Program-made: the position numbers and the translations under genes
The notes under the pieces: generated by a model
What the model was told of the DNA's origin: nothing
Databases searched by the model: none
The model's input: only the letters and a program-made list of their open reading frames with translations
Assembly (NCBI GenBank): GCA_022419385.1
Contig: JAJUBI010000003.1
Span: 620,001 to 684,000 of the forward strand
Reading direction: 5' to 3'
Length of the DNA stretch: 64,000 nt
Origin: Paraconiothyrium sp. Pb-2020
Taxonomy: Eukaryota; Ascomycota; Dothideomycetes; Pleosporales; Didymosphaeriaceae
In this document: positions 34,801 through 46,100 of the stretch, one piece after another
How the letters are laid out: the number at the start of each line of letters is the position of its first letter
How positions within the stretch are numbered: position 1 is the first letter of the stretch

Positions 34801-36799
34801 CCTTACCTATGCACGTTCTATCGTTTCATGCTCCGTCAACACCCCAGTACACATGCGAAGCACTGTCAGGTTGGCCTTAGGGATCTTACAGATGGTCTGC
34901 ACAGCCGTGCAACGACTATCGATTCTGCAATTGCCACCAACACCTCCGCTCTCGCCATAACCCACGTATACCGTATAGAATTCGGCGCTTCCTCGCCCGA
35001 AGTCTTTGGCCTTTTCATCTCGTCAATGCAACCGCAAGGTGCAGAGCGCAAGCGATATACAGGACATGCAGACCGTTCTGCGGGGACAATACCAAGAGGT
35101 TGAGACATGCTGATGGCTTTGCCGACCCAAGATGCCGCAAGTTCCCTGCAGGATCCCTTGAAAGACCGAAGGAGAGGGGAACATTCCGTACATACCCTCG
35201 TCTTTCCTCAGCCGCACCGAGAAGAGTTGAGTTTCTCACACCAACGAGATATGCGATATCAGATCAATTTATTATTCTCCAAAGTGAATTGGTTCACCGT
35301 TGGAGATGGTTGATATACAGCTTTGTGGTGCCTACAAAGCTCTCCACCAAGTGGGCCTCTGCCTTGAATCTGGTCTACCTTCGTATCGATCAACAACATC
35401 GAATAGGTGTACCAAGTATTGCGGAATGCCTAGGCCCGGTGCGAGAAGGTCGGGTGCCGAAAACCTTGCAAACACAGCTATCGCCCAGGGCTTGTCTATG
35501 CTTGCCGAGCACGAGCTGCATATTGACCGTATGTTTACGGACGGACGTCGGCCGTGGTTCGGTATGCGCTGCGCGTGTTTTAAGCGAGCGCCTCTGCTGC
35601 AGCGAACGGGATGCATAGAAGCATGCACGAGCGAAGCTGAAAGGCGTCAATAATCTCTCACATGGCAACATTACTAGGAGCTCCTACCTCTTCGTCGTTC
35701 CCATCTCTTCTCAACAATAAATTTGAAGCAAGGACGCGTACTCCCTGCTCTGTGAGGCTGTCCGGGATTAACAGGGATTTGCCATCCCCTGTAGGCGCCC
35801 TGTGCCGATCTCCATGCCCGTAGATCTGGTACAATTCTTCCGCAGTTCAACCGTTCGCTGGATCCTGGCTTGCTCTTACCAGCATGGGATTCACCTCCTC
35901 GATCCGGTGAATTAACCGTGACTCAACCCTCACATTGTTGATTCAGCAACAGAACGATGCATTTCGTCTATGTTAGCGACGTTCAAGCTCTTGCTAACAA
36001 TATCGCGATGCAGCGCGGCTCGCCAAACATTCGCAGAGTTTTCTCAGCTTGTGTATCGGAATATCGAAGATTGTGATTAAGAGGAGGGATCTGGTGATCC
36101 ACCACAAGCATGTTTCCACGGTTCTGCGGAGGTTGGGCGCCTGCAAGCCGTACGCTTTGCCACGCCACCTTCGTCAATAAGCACGCAGAATGACGTCTTA
36201 CGATGCGGCTCAAGTCAAATGACAAGCCACATAAATTGGATTTACGAGCTAGGTGCATTGTGGTCGAGCGTAGCGGCTGTGGTGAAGGCCTTTCTTCTCC
36301 AACCTAACTCCAATGTTTCACAAGCTTTCACCCGCAATTGCCGCTGCACAGACTTTTGCCACACCGGTATATGGCTTTCGAAATCTGTCTCGGAGCTTAA
36401 TTGCGCTGACGAAGCTTACTCTGGCATGCCTGGATCTGCCCATGCGCTGTACCCCGCAGTTTCCAGACTCTTCGGCAGAAATGCGTGACAAGGTACCTCA
36501 ACCAGGTACCTCCCAGCCGCATCGGAGCTTACGGACTTGTGTAGGAAGGAGAATACCGATACTCGGTTCGTGCCGAAAAAATGGCGTTCCACATACACCT
36601 GACTTTGCGTGCGGGACGCGATAATTCGCCAGCCCTTGTCAAACCTTGCGCGACTCGGGATGTTGCATAACAAGTTTGAACCCGCGCAAGTTCCCCGTTT
36701 CGTTAGTCCGTCGGTTACGAATTCTTTAGACTAGTTGCGTTCTCAAGATATCGGTGATGTTGATGTTATTGGTAGGTTGTCGGAGACTTTCGAACTGTT
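31828..36799. other. 5.0 kb gene-less gap inside the GAG cluster
   Basis: Apart from the epimerase promoter at the left end and the 3' flank of the GH114 gene at the right, I see no gene in 5 kb. I read the open frames on both strands: none has codon bias, splice-consistent continuation or GH135 (Sph3) motifs. This is the slot in which sph3 lies in A. fumigatus. Confidence 0.55.
31907..31914 (-). promoter_or_regulatory. TATA box of epimerase gene
   Basis: TATATAA on the minus strand about 80 bp upstream of the ATG at 31827. Confidence 0.4.
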
Positions 36800-37942
36800 T
36801 CACCTTCCTGAATCCGTCTGGTTTACGGTTGTGATCTTCACAGCTTCATCGCAATACTCGACCCACCCATCCAGGTCCATCTTCTTCAACACGGTACTGA
36901 ACCCGTCGGAGCCTGCCGCCGCACCCTGGTCTCCGCAGTACTTCTGCACGACGCTCTTCTTCAGCCCGCTATTGTCGCCTGCCCCATCGGGGTATTCGAT
37001 GTGGAAGACGGGCTTATCGGCGTCAATGAAGGCGTGGAAGGTGTCGCACTCACTCTCCTCAACACATTGCTCGTTGACGGAGAAGTGCACGATAGGCAGG
37101 ACCTCGGCGATAATGTCACCTGCGTTTTTGAGGCCGAGGGCGAGATTGAGCGGGACGGTCAGGTTGGAGAGATAGCTCATGAACGAGATGCTGTCGTCGA
37201 CGGTAAGGTCTAGACCGTTGTCGTTTTGCTGACGGCGTCAGTCACATCCCCAACGCAATTTGCCTCCAGCGTTCTATCACATGTTTTGTCGAGAGAAAAA
37301 AAGACCGCAGAATGGAAGGAAAGCCAACACTCACAAAGCCATCAACATTGTCCGGATCCCCCCATCGCACCCCTTCCTCCTTGCCAATTGCACCCTCCCC
37401 TTCATAATATTCCTTACGTTCTCATTCCCCAGCCTCAACCACTTCTCCCCCGGCCACCCATCTAGCTCTTTCCCCATATCCTCCTCCTTGAAATCCCCGC
37501 TGTCCGGCCTCCCAGGCTCATAACTGCCACCGCTGAAGTAACAAATCACTTTTTTCCCTAACCGGTGCAGTGTAGAAATGGTGTCCGTGTCCGTGTCAAA
37601 CAAGTCGATGTCGTAGACTGCAACGTCGGGCGTTACGCTGGTAGCGTCCTTATCCAGGATAATGTTGGATTGCAGGATAATCTGCCAAGTGTCGTTCACG
37701 CGTGGTGTCCAGGTGAGATTCCCAGTCGGTGTAGGCAAAGGCGGGGAGGTTGCCGTAGGCGTAGAACCATTTCCATTGTCGCCACCATCGTCGTCATTGT
37801 CGCGTCCAATTGTCAGTCCTAGACCGAGACCCAGTGCGAGGCCCAAGATGACGACAGAAAGGGCGCCGCCTAGCAAGAGTTTTCGGCGGAGGGACCATGG
37901 GCGGGAAGGCGCCTTCTCGGATTTTACTGTTGTTTCGTTCAT
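36800..37942 (-). CDS. ega3: GH114 endo-alpha-1,4-galactosaminidase, Ega3-like, with a frameshift
   Basis: In A. fumigatus, Ega3 is a type II membrane enzyme that hydrolyses galactosaminogalactan. Two exons on the minus strand: 37335-37942 and 36800-37228. The N-terminus is cytosolic and basic, then one transmembrane helix (LLLGGALSVVILGLALGLGL, about residues 23-45), then a Ser/Thr/Pro linker and the barrel. GH114 motifs: VYDIDLFDTDTDTIS, GKKVICYFSGGSYEPGRPDS, EKWLRLGNENVRNIMKGR, and after the intron QNDNGLDLTVDDSISFMSYL and VFHIEYPDG. The frame breaks in the run of six C at 37358-37363 (plus strand): exon 1 is 608 nt, one base short of a multiple of three. With one more base the conserved D-P-D-N-V-D-G-F block follows and joins exon 2 in phase. 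As written, translation stops after GIRTMLMAL. Confidence 0.82.
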
Positions 37943-39172
37943 TATGTAGCGATTGAAGCAGATCCTGTGGGTAACAGGTGGACACATTGGCTTTTTGAAA
38001 GCTTCAATGAAAACACCGCGTAGAGTGCAATTGAGCGGATGGATATCCTCTTTCGGTAGCCAAGAGCCCTTTTCTCGATCCCTATACGCAACGGCCTATG
38101 ATTGCAGCAGAAAGCTGAACCTGAGTTCGAGGCGCAGACAGAGCCACGGGGGAGGAGAGGCGGTGCGATGCGCTGCGGAGGCTTTTCGGCGCTATTGCAA
38201 TTTGGATGGACTGAGCACGCTTGCGCTATGTACGGGGAGGGTACTGTGTGTAACGGGAGGGAAGATGGGGATTGGGTGGGTACTATGGGTATTTAGGTGC
38301 GGTGCTGGATGGGGTTAGGCTGATTTAGGCGGGTAATACGGATCGTGGCGCATGGATCTATAGTTTAATGGGGGAAGGGCGCAGGCAGGAGAGGATCTTT
38401 CGATCGTTCTCTGACAGCTGAAGGTGCTGCGATATTCTGCGCAGTTGTTGTCGTTGGAATTAGGTCTTGGGAGGTAGGATTCAGTCTAGTCTAGTGCGAC
38501 CAGAAGTGAGTAAATGTCTAACCAAACAGAGGAAAGGCTACGCTACGCTACGACGGTGCTAATAGCAGGGTCCGTATATCAGGGCGATTAGATTGGTCTC
38601 GTTCGATCCGCAGTAAGCTGGACGGAACTGGCTGTGGCGTGCCTGGTGCCGTGTTGGTGTACGCACGACTCGTGGCGCGAGAGTTACTGTGACCTCCGCT
38701 AGCATCCTACGCGCGTATTCGTGAACGGGATCGATCGAAATAGGGGTCATTTGCTTTTCCATCGTCCCCAAAGAAGGAGCAACTCAGAGAAGAAAGGAAA
38801 TTCCGAGAGTCTGTTAAACCCGAAAATGCGTGCTTGAATGAAGTGAGTAAGTTTTAATTGGCTGGGGCGATGGTAGACTAGCCGGTTTGAGAAATAGTGG
38901 AAGTGTGAGAGCACCTGATGGCAATGCGTGGAGCGCTTACGTTCTACTCGCGAGCAGTTTTTCATACAGAAAAGCAGGAATTTTCAAGACGGCATCAAGT
39001 CTACAAGGCAATGCCACTCATGTGGCTAATCGCAAAGAAAACAATGTCATGATTTTTGGGTATAGCACTACATCGCACTACATGTAGCGAATGCACCTCA
39101 CCCGTCCGTCTCCACTCCTCGTGTATGCATACTATACTGTACATAACGCCCCACACTCGTCCCTCGTGCCTT
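37943..39172. other. Intergenic 1.2 kb
   Basis: Promoter of the GH114 gene at the left and 3' flank of the deacetylase gene at the right. No ORF with support. Confidence 0.5.
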
Positions 39173-41514
39173 CTACAAAGGCAGCGCCTTGCTGAAAGTA
39201 TACGTCCTGCTCGCCCCACTCATCGTAACCCAATACGTCAACGGGTCGGTGCCGATCTGCTCCTTCGTCGCGCCCGTCGACTGCGCCGGCGTCGTCGGGA
39301 ACGTGATCGGGATCGTAGTCCCGCACGAATTTCCGCCAGCCGTATAAACCGTCACGCTCTCGATGCCCTTGCCGTCAGCGGAGGTCTGCCAAGTGAGGCT
39401 GGGCCGGCATTGGTCGCGGGCTTGGCGGGCGAGGAAAGCGGCAGCGAGGTCGTCGTGTTTGAGGGTCTTGAAGGGCCAGGTTGTGCTGCGAGGAGGATCG
39501 TCAGTGAGAGAAGGAAAGGAGGGGAGGTGAGGGCTTACAGGCGCATGATCTCGGCGGTGGTGGTCTCGACCCAGGTCATGAGGAGGGAGAATTGGCCTTT
39601 TACGCCGTTGACGGTGGTTTGTGGGACATCATTGACGCGCAGGTTCGCCTGATGGAACATGTAGCTGTGACTTGTATTAGCAAGGGCGGGCGATGAGGAG
39701 GGACGGCACTTACGCGTCCCAGTGGAGGCCAAAAAGGTTGCGCACCGCCGTGTCGCGTGCGTTGTCGAGCAGGTCAGTGAATGTACCCTTTCCACCGGAT
39801 GTGTTGATCCATTCCTGCAGAGTGCAGGCTGGGAGATCGCAGTTGTAGTAGATGACTGTAGCCCATCGGGGCATGACGTTTATGCCGGCGTAACCGTTGC
39901 CAGCCACTGTAGTGTTGAGCGGCCAGAAGCGGTTCTGGGTATTCAGGAGCAGTGGCCTCGTGTTATCGCCCACGACATTAATGATTCCGTTATCCTTCCA
40001 GGCTTTGAGAGCGTCCGCGTTGTGCAACCCAGTGATGGCGGGAGGGATGATACCCTTGGGACTGAAGCGAGCAGCAGCATCCAATCCAACCTGCTTCAGC
40101 CAAGCCTGGTTCCAGGAGATTTCTTTGGAAGTGTCCGAGTATGTTGCGTTCGTGAGATCTTCGTGAGTACTGTAAAGGTATCAGCTGATATCGATCGGTC
40201 AAGGTAAGGAACTTACAAAGTGTGCGATATGTGTGCGAAAGCGTCACGGTTAGACTCATCCGCAAACCAATTCTCCAGCTCATCAATCTCGTTGCACTCC
40301 AGAGACCACGCATACTTGGTGGGAGTTGTCGGCCATATATCTTTGCCCGTACCAGGTGGCTTCGTGTAGTCGGGAGGTCCATCGATCTGATCGGGATATT
40401 CAATACCGGAAGCTGGATTGCAAGTGCGCTCGCCTTCCGAAGTGTCTGTTGCAGCCTCAATGGCACCGTTTCCGTTGTGGCCAATTTCGATGAAGTACTC
40501 GGAGCCCTTTGGCATCTTCGCATTCAGTGTAGTCTGCCAATCAACGTGTGCACTAAGATCGTCGGGCTTGCAGCGATATGTTTGACCAGATGGTGTGTAG
40601 AGAGGGGTCTCGAGGAACATGTCATCCACTTGAGTATTAAGGTATAGCCTGCGGAAGCCGACGTACAGGCCTCTTGTGACCCAGTTGATCCATGCATGCT
40701 GTAGATAATTCGAAGATGGAGCCCAGTCGAGTGCGAATGGTATGAACCATGCCATCTGCTGGCGGGTGCCAATCTGGTTGATGACACCAGCAGTGCCGGA
40801 GTTGCTGAACTTCGCAAATTCCCAAGCGATCGAAGAATTGGTGATCTGTGCCGGGTTGTGAAAGATGTTCGCAATGCTCACGTTCGCGCCCCTGTCGACC
40901 CAGTTAGTCACCGTGCAGAGCCGGATATTAAGAGCATTGGCGTTGGATCTGCAGATTTACCCGAAGTAAGAATATGGGGTAACTCACGATTTCAAGCCTG
41001 CCGTAGAAAAGCCAGTGACATTGGTGAAGACGACCGGCTCATCTTTGACATTGCCACCAAGACTAACTACGCCGAAGTCGCTTGTAGGGAAAACGTCCAG
41101 TCGCACCATGCGCACGCCGAAGTTGGTCTGATAGTTCCAAAGCTGGTTCCATTGCGCCCTTGTGAGAGCGCTGTAGTATTGGTCGCCGTAATTGTAGCCA
41201 ACCTCGCTGACTACAACAATGCCACCATAGTTTCCGTGGGTAGCGGATGCATTGAGGTTTGGAAGACTACTGATTCCAGCCTGAGGAACAGTGACCACTT
41301 CGAAAGGAATGCCATAGCCTTGCAGACCGGACGTGGCTCCATTCAATGCAGAAGTGTCATCTCGTGCGAGGACAAGGATGGTACTGGAGACCGTCGCAGC
41401 TGAAATGGCTGCTGGCGATCCGTCGTCCGGGTTGGTGTCATTCTGCGCGAATGTTCTCTGGAAAAAGAGAGCAAAAGCGAAGAGGATCAACGACGTGAAG
41501 AAAGACGGCGCCAT
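39173..41514 (-). CDS. agd3: Secreted polysaccharide deacetylase, Agd3-like (CE18)
   Basis: Extracellular N-deacetylase; in A. fumigatus Agd3 deacetylates GalNAc of galactosaminogalactan and makes the polymer cationic and adhesive. Five exons on the minus strand: 40988-41514, 40217-40948, 39714-40169, 39539-39664 and 39173-39485; total 2154 nt, 717 residues, every phase consistent. The signal peptide is MAPSFFTSLILFAFALFFQR with cleavage near FA/QND. The deacetylase region holds VRLDVFPTSDFG, EYFIEIGHNGNGAIEA and the metal-binding-like HISHTFTHEDL (about residues 416-424), in which HTFTH resembles the metal motif of CE4-type barrels and which is split by an intron. The C-terminal third (FGLHWDAYMFHQANLRV, LTYWVTMSGASRTYTFSKA) resembles a beta-rich accessory domain. 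Family call rests on motifs and on cluster position. Confidence 0.85.
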
Positions 41515-43143
41515 TGCGTAGACAGTGTCGAAGAGCAACAGCGTGAAGATACAAAATTTTGGGGATCTTGATCGTATTAATAAATCTAGGCTCGGCAGAA
41601 GGACCACGGTGTCTATTGGGCAATGGATGGGTCTGTGCCCCAAATGGAGCATACAGAAGCATATACGCACAACCCAGAACTATCGATTCGCAATGCTCAC
41701 TTTGGTGCCATTTCCCGTTGTAGAATTGGCCTAGATCTATGACGCGGCATGGTGAGCTCTTGATACGCGTCTGGCAGTGTGCACTGCAACCCCAAAGCTA
41801 CATTGTTTTATGGTCGGTAGCGTGAGCAAGAAAGTGGGTGGCGCTGAGCAAGTATAGTTGAACAGGGTTCTTGGCAGAAGGCCAGCTCAGGCGGAGAACC
41901 CAGATGGCAGAATCTGCGCCACGTGTGGAGGTGCTCTTTAGGTGATATCACCGTATAAGAAACGTGACAGCAAGGCCTTGCATCGAGCATGCGCACCCGC
42001 AGAACTTGCAGGAGCACAACCGGGTACGTACCATCTCGTTTGAGGAAGGCTGATGAAGAGTATGGCGGAGAGTGCCGACTTTCCCAGACAGCCAGCATCG
42101 GTGACATGTCGGCTGCAGACTCCCGCAGGACTTCAATGCCGTCGGCTTCTAGTCGAAGTGAATTGAGTATAGGAGGCGACGCGTCTCCTGCCGAAGCAGT
42201 CTTCTAGCCGCCCGCCACGCAAGCTCGTCATCTGGCAATGCGGCAGGTCGTATACGTCCCTGTCGTTCATGTCGAGCAGAGGCGTTGTGTAACATCGAAG
42301 ATTGAACGATAGATGAGATGCATATGGGGAAGGTGGTTAGGCTAAAGGCAGGGTGCCGATTTCCGCGCTAGTTAAAACAGCACTGTGCACGGGCCGGGCG
42401 CTAGCGGGTTGCCCCTGTCCTTGTTCAGCCTCCCAGGGCATCTCGTCTCTTCGCGTCACGCTTCTGCGAGACCTGACTGCAAGACTTCACCGTCCTCCTT
42501 ATACTACCGCCCTGCCCCGCACGCAAAGCCGGCGTCGACGATAGATTGCGCTTGGCCACGCACACGGCTTGGCTGCCGAGGATGTCCATTCTCCGCGTGT
42601 TTAGTGCCCGGTCTAAAGGCGTCGGCTGCTGCAAGAATCACTCTATGTCCGCCTTTCACTGCCCGTTATGGCAGCCAAGCTCGCTTTCACGAGCTTCTCG
42701 AAGGATGGCAATGCTTCTTCGCTACAGACCCTGTCTGGCGCGAGACATACGCCAGCACGCGGAGGTGCGATTAGCTGACGTTGCTGCTGGACGAAAACAA
42801 GACACATGACTGCTAGTACACAGCCGGTCTATGTGCATCTGCCCGGCTCATAGACCGTTACCATACTACCGGCATTTATATGCCACTGAGCTATGGCGAC
42901 CTGATATGGTAGCGAATTTCTCTCCGACAACTTTCGTTCAATCGTCCGCCAGGACGACAGTATCTTTTAGCATGAAACATTGTTACAGTCTCTAGTCGAT
43001 ATGCTTTTGCATGTTATTAGTCAATGATCCTAATTCCTGGCCTGGGTTTCCAACGTTTCGGCACCAAACTTTTGGGTTGACCTCGCTCTGGCGTGGCAAC
43101 CGCCAGAACTCGCGTCCCACCAGCGTTTGCATGATACGAGACG
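41515..43143. promoter_or_regulatory. Shared divergent promoter of agd3 and gt4c
   Basis: 1.63 kb with no ORF of note separates the starts of the deacetylase (minus) and synthase (plus) genes, so both are likely driven from here. I see no obvious TATA pair. Two octamers match a StuA-type consensus (42451-42458 and 43110-43117), which is about the number expected by chance. Confidence 0.4.
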
Positions 43144-46100
43144 ATGCCAAACATACTCGGAATCACTGCGTTCAAATATGGTGTAGAGGTACACCAGTGG
43201 TGGGAGTGGACGCTGGTAGCGATCCTCGCTGCGAGCGGACTGTTTGGCATCGTCGCACTTGTCTGGACCTCTTTCAGTAGCCTTCGAAAGCTCCTACAGG
43301 TAAGTCAAAACTGCTCAAGACAGCTACAAAGCTGACCAAGCATGACACAGCATGATTCCGACGAAGATCTCCTGCCTCAGTCAGTCCAGGAACGGTTACT
43401 GGTACTGTCTCACACAGCGCATGGTGTTCGGCCCAAGCAACCTCTGCCCGCCAAACCATCGTCGTTCGGTGTATACCTCGGCTTGCTCAGTACACCCGTC
43501 ACGCAGGCAGAGAGACAGATACTGGAGTCATGGGATATGTTAGTGCTCGACGCGGGTGAGCCAGGCGTACTGGAAGCTGTCAACGATGAGAGCATTGCTT
43601 TAGGTCCACACATCATCGCACGGCTGGACCTGTTCAAGGTTCTTCCATTCGTCGCCAAAGACAATGAAATAGACATGTTGAAGGCAATCCACCTTGTTTC
43701 ATTGTTCCTCAATGATGCTATACGACGACCCGATCAACGGAGATACTGCAACGGCGTGCTGGTTGCCGGCTGGAGGGAGCGAACTTGCATCCGCATGCTC
43801 AATGCTCTCGCCAAACTTTTTCGCGCGTATGGTCTAGATGTATACCTCGAAGTCGCTGCGCCGGAGTTTCTCAACGATGTTGGGAAGCTCAATTTCAAGC
43901 TTTTTGCCGGCATAGTGGTCAGAAATGGCACCATCATGGAGAACGGAGAACGAAGAGACTATTTTGCAATGGACAAGATGAAGTCGACAACCAAGGCATT
44001 CGTGTCGCAAGCATGTCTACGACCCTTTTTAACGATGATGTGGGACACCATTGACGACGATGCCGAATTATCACACGCAGTTACAAGGCGAGCACATATG
44101 TGGTGTAGCTATCACGGTGCGCTCCCATATTTCGCGCGACGTTGCGCCCTCACAGACATCACCGAAGTCCGCTCTTGTGACGAACCGCTAGCCGCCTTTC
44201 AATGGCTCAAAGACCGGAGAGTCATGGGTGTGCATGAAAGGTTTCGCACGACTCGTGTTGTAGGTCGCATTGGCATCGGGCACACAAGTTCAAGTGCTAA
44301 CAGTCACAGCTATCGTCCGAATTCTCAAGTCTTGTTGATGACTACCTTCCTCTGCAGCCAATCTTTCCGCTTCTGGGAAAGACAATATCTGGACTTGATA
44401 TTTCTGACGAATCAGATGGGGAAGACAACTCAAGCTCTTCAACTCTGACCGTCCAGTTTCCGGAGATCGATGAAAATGGAGCTCTGCTACCTCTGGAGCC
44501 CACATCCCCAGTGTCGGCTGGGTTGAATTGGAGTACTTCTGTAGAGAAGCGCGTCGCAAATCCATTATCATGCTCCTCCGCCGGTTCTCTTTACGGACCG
44601 CTAGGGTGCTTTCCGATTGGTTTCGATGCCACTCAAACCGACTTCCATCATGTCCTTCAGTCACAACAACGTCTACGGAAACTCAATCTGTTGAGCAAGC
44701 TACCCGCGAAACAACTGCATGATGTTGCACAGCGAGTTCTCAGCTACAACACCTCAGGGAGCCCTTACATTGATCTTGTCCCGACCGCGCGGGATAATCT
44801 CTCTACATTCGCAAATGCACTCTTGCGGGCAAACGATGAAGCTGATGACTACCACCAAATAAGGGTTTTTACTGGACTTGACTCTGGTTTTCATACCCCT
44901 ACAGGTAGTCAATTTTGGGCGGTATGGGAAGCCGAGCAACGAACTTTTACCCAGATCATATACATATCAAAATCGATTCAGGACATTGCAGGCGCATTGC
45001 TACACACCTACCTGAGCAAGTCGAGCTTTACAAGGTACCAATGTTTTCTCTTGGAGTACGGGCTAAGCGAGCACGAGAGCAAGTCAGGGCAACTGAAGAA
45101 ACTTCCGCAGCGGATAGAGCAGGATCTGTCCCTTTTGTCGTCTTCAGACATTCTTCTCTTTTTGCAGCACCTGCAACATACAGAATGGGACGAGTCATGT
45201 CCGTTACTCTCGACAATACGTAACCACTGCCAGGATTTGCTCATCGATATCCCTACTTACCGCCAACTTAAGAAGCTTAGCAACATGGACTATATCAGTG
45301 ACACGATCACAGACGAGCAACTTGTCCACGCCCGAATCAAGTGGTACCGCCTTTGTCGCCTGCCGTGCCTTGATCGTCAAGACGCACTAGCTCTTTTCCG
45401 ACACATCGACCTAAACTTCCGCAACGCCCTCTGGTGGCGGGATCACAAAGGTCTCGATACAATCACGTCTGCCATCGAGAAGCTGACGGCTCGGGAAGAG
45501 GTAGATTCAGTGACGGACTTCGTTTTGTTTTGTATCTTTTGCGCTGCTAGGAAAGCAGGGTTTGAAGAGGTCTACATTGAAGTTTCGGATCGGAACCCAC
45601 TGTTCAACCAGTATACCGACCAGAGTGCTGCTTTCGCGGAACTCTTCGCGTTAGGTTCACGCTGTGAAGCTTACTTCGACATCATGCCCAGCGATATCGG
45701 TATATTGCTTTCGAAGAAACACCGGAATTACTACAACGAACCCGGCCATCAACCTCCGATGTGGATTTTCAACGCACCATCTTTTGCCTCCGCTTATGCT
45801 GCTGCCCAAACAGACATTGATCCAGATCAAAAGGCTTCAGTGATGCCGGGGTACCGCCGCTTCACGTTCCTCAGTGTGTTCGCTATTCCGGCACTTGTTG
45901 GTAAATAGAGCAATGAACCCACTTTTGAGTAAACTGACCAAACTAGATATCCTACTCTTGTCTACCACTGGTCATGGACTCTACCTAAGCGCAAAGATGC
46001 TTCCAGAGGAATCGAAATACGCTACGCTGGCTTTGATGACCTCGCTCTTACTATCCGGAGCAATCGGCACATGGATATCGATTGGTGGAACCTACTACCT

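Noticed and set aside
42451..43117. Two StuA-type octamers (TCGCGTCA, TCGCGTCC) in the agd3-gt4c promoter
   Set aside because: The consensus is loose; about 1.6 matches are expected by chance in 1.63 kb on both strands, so two are not evidence.
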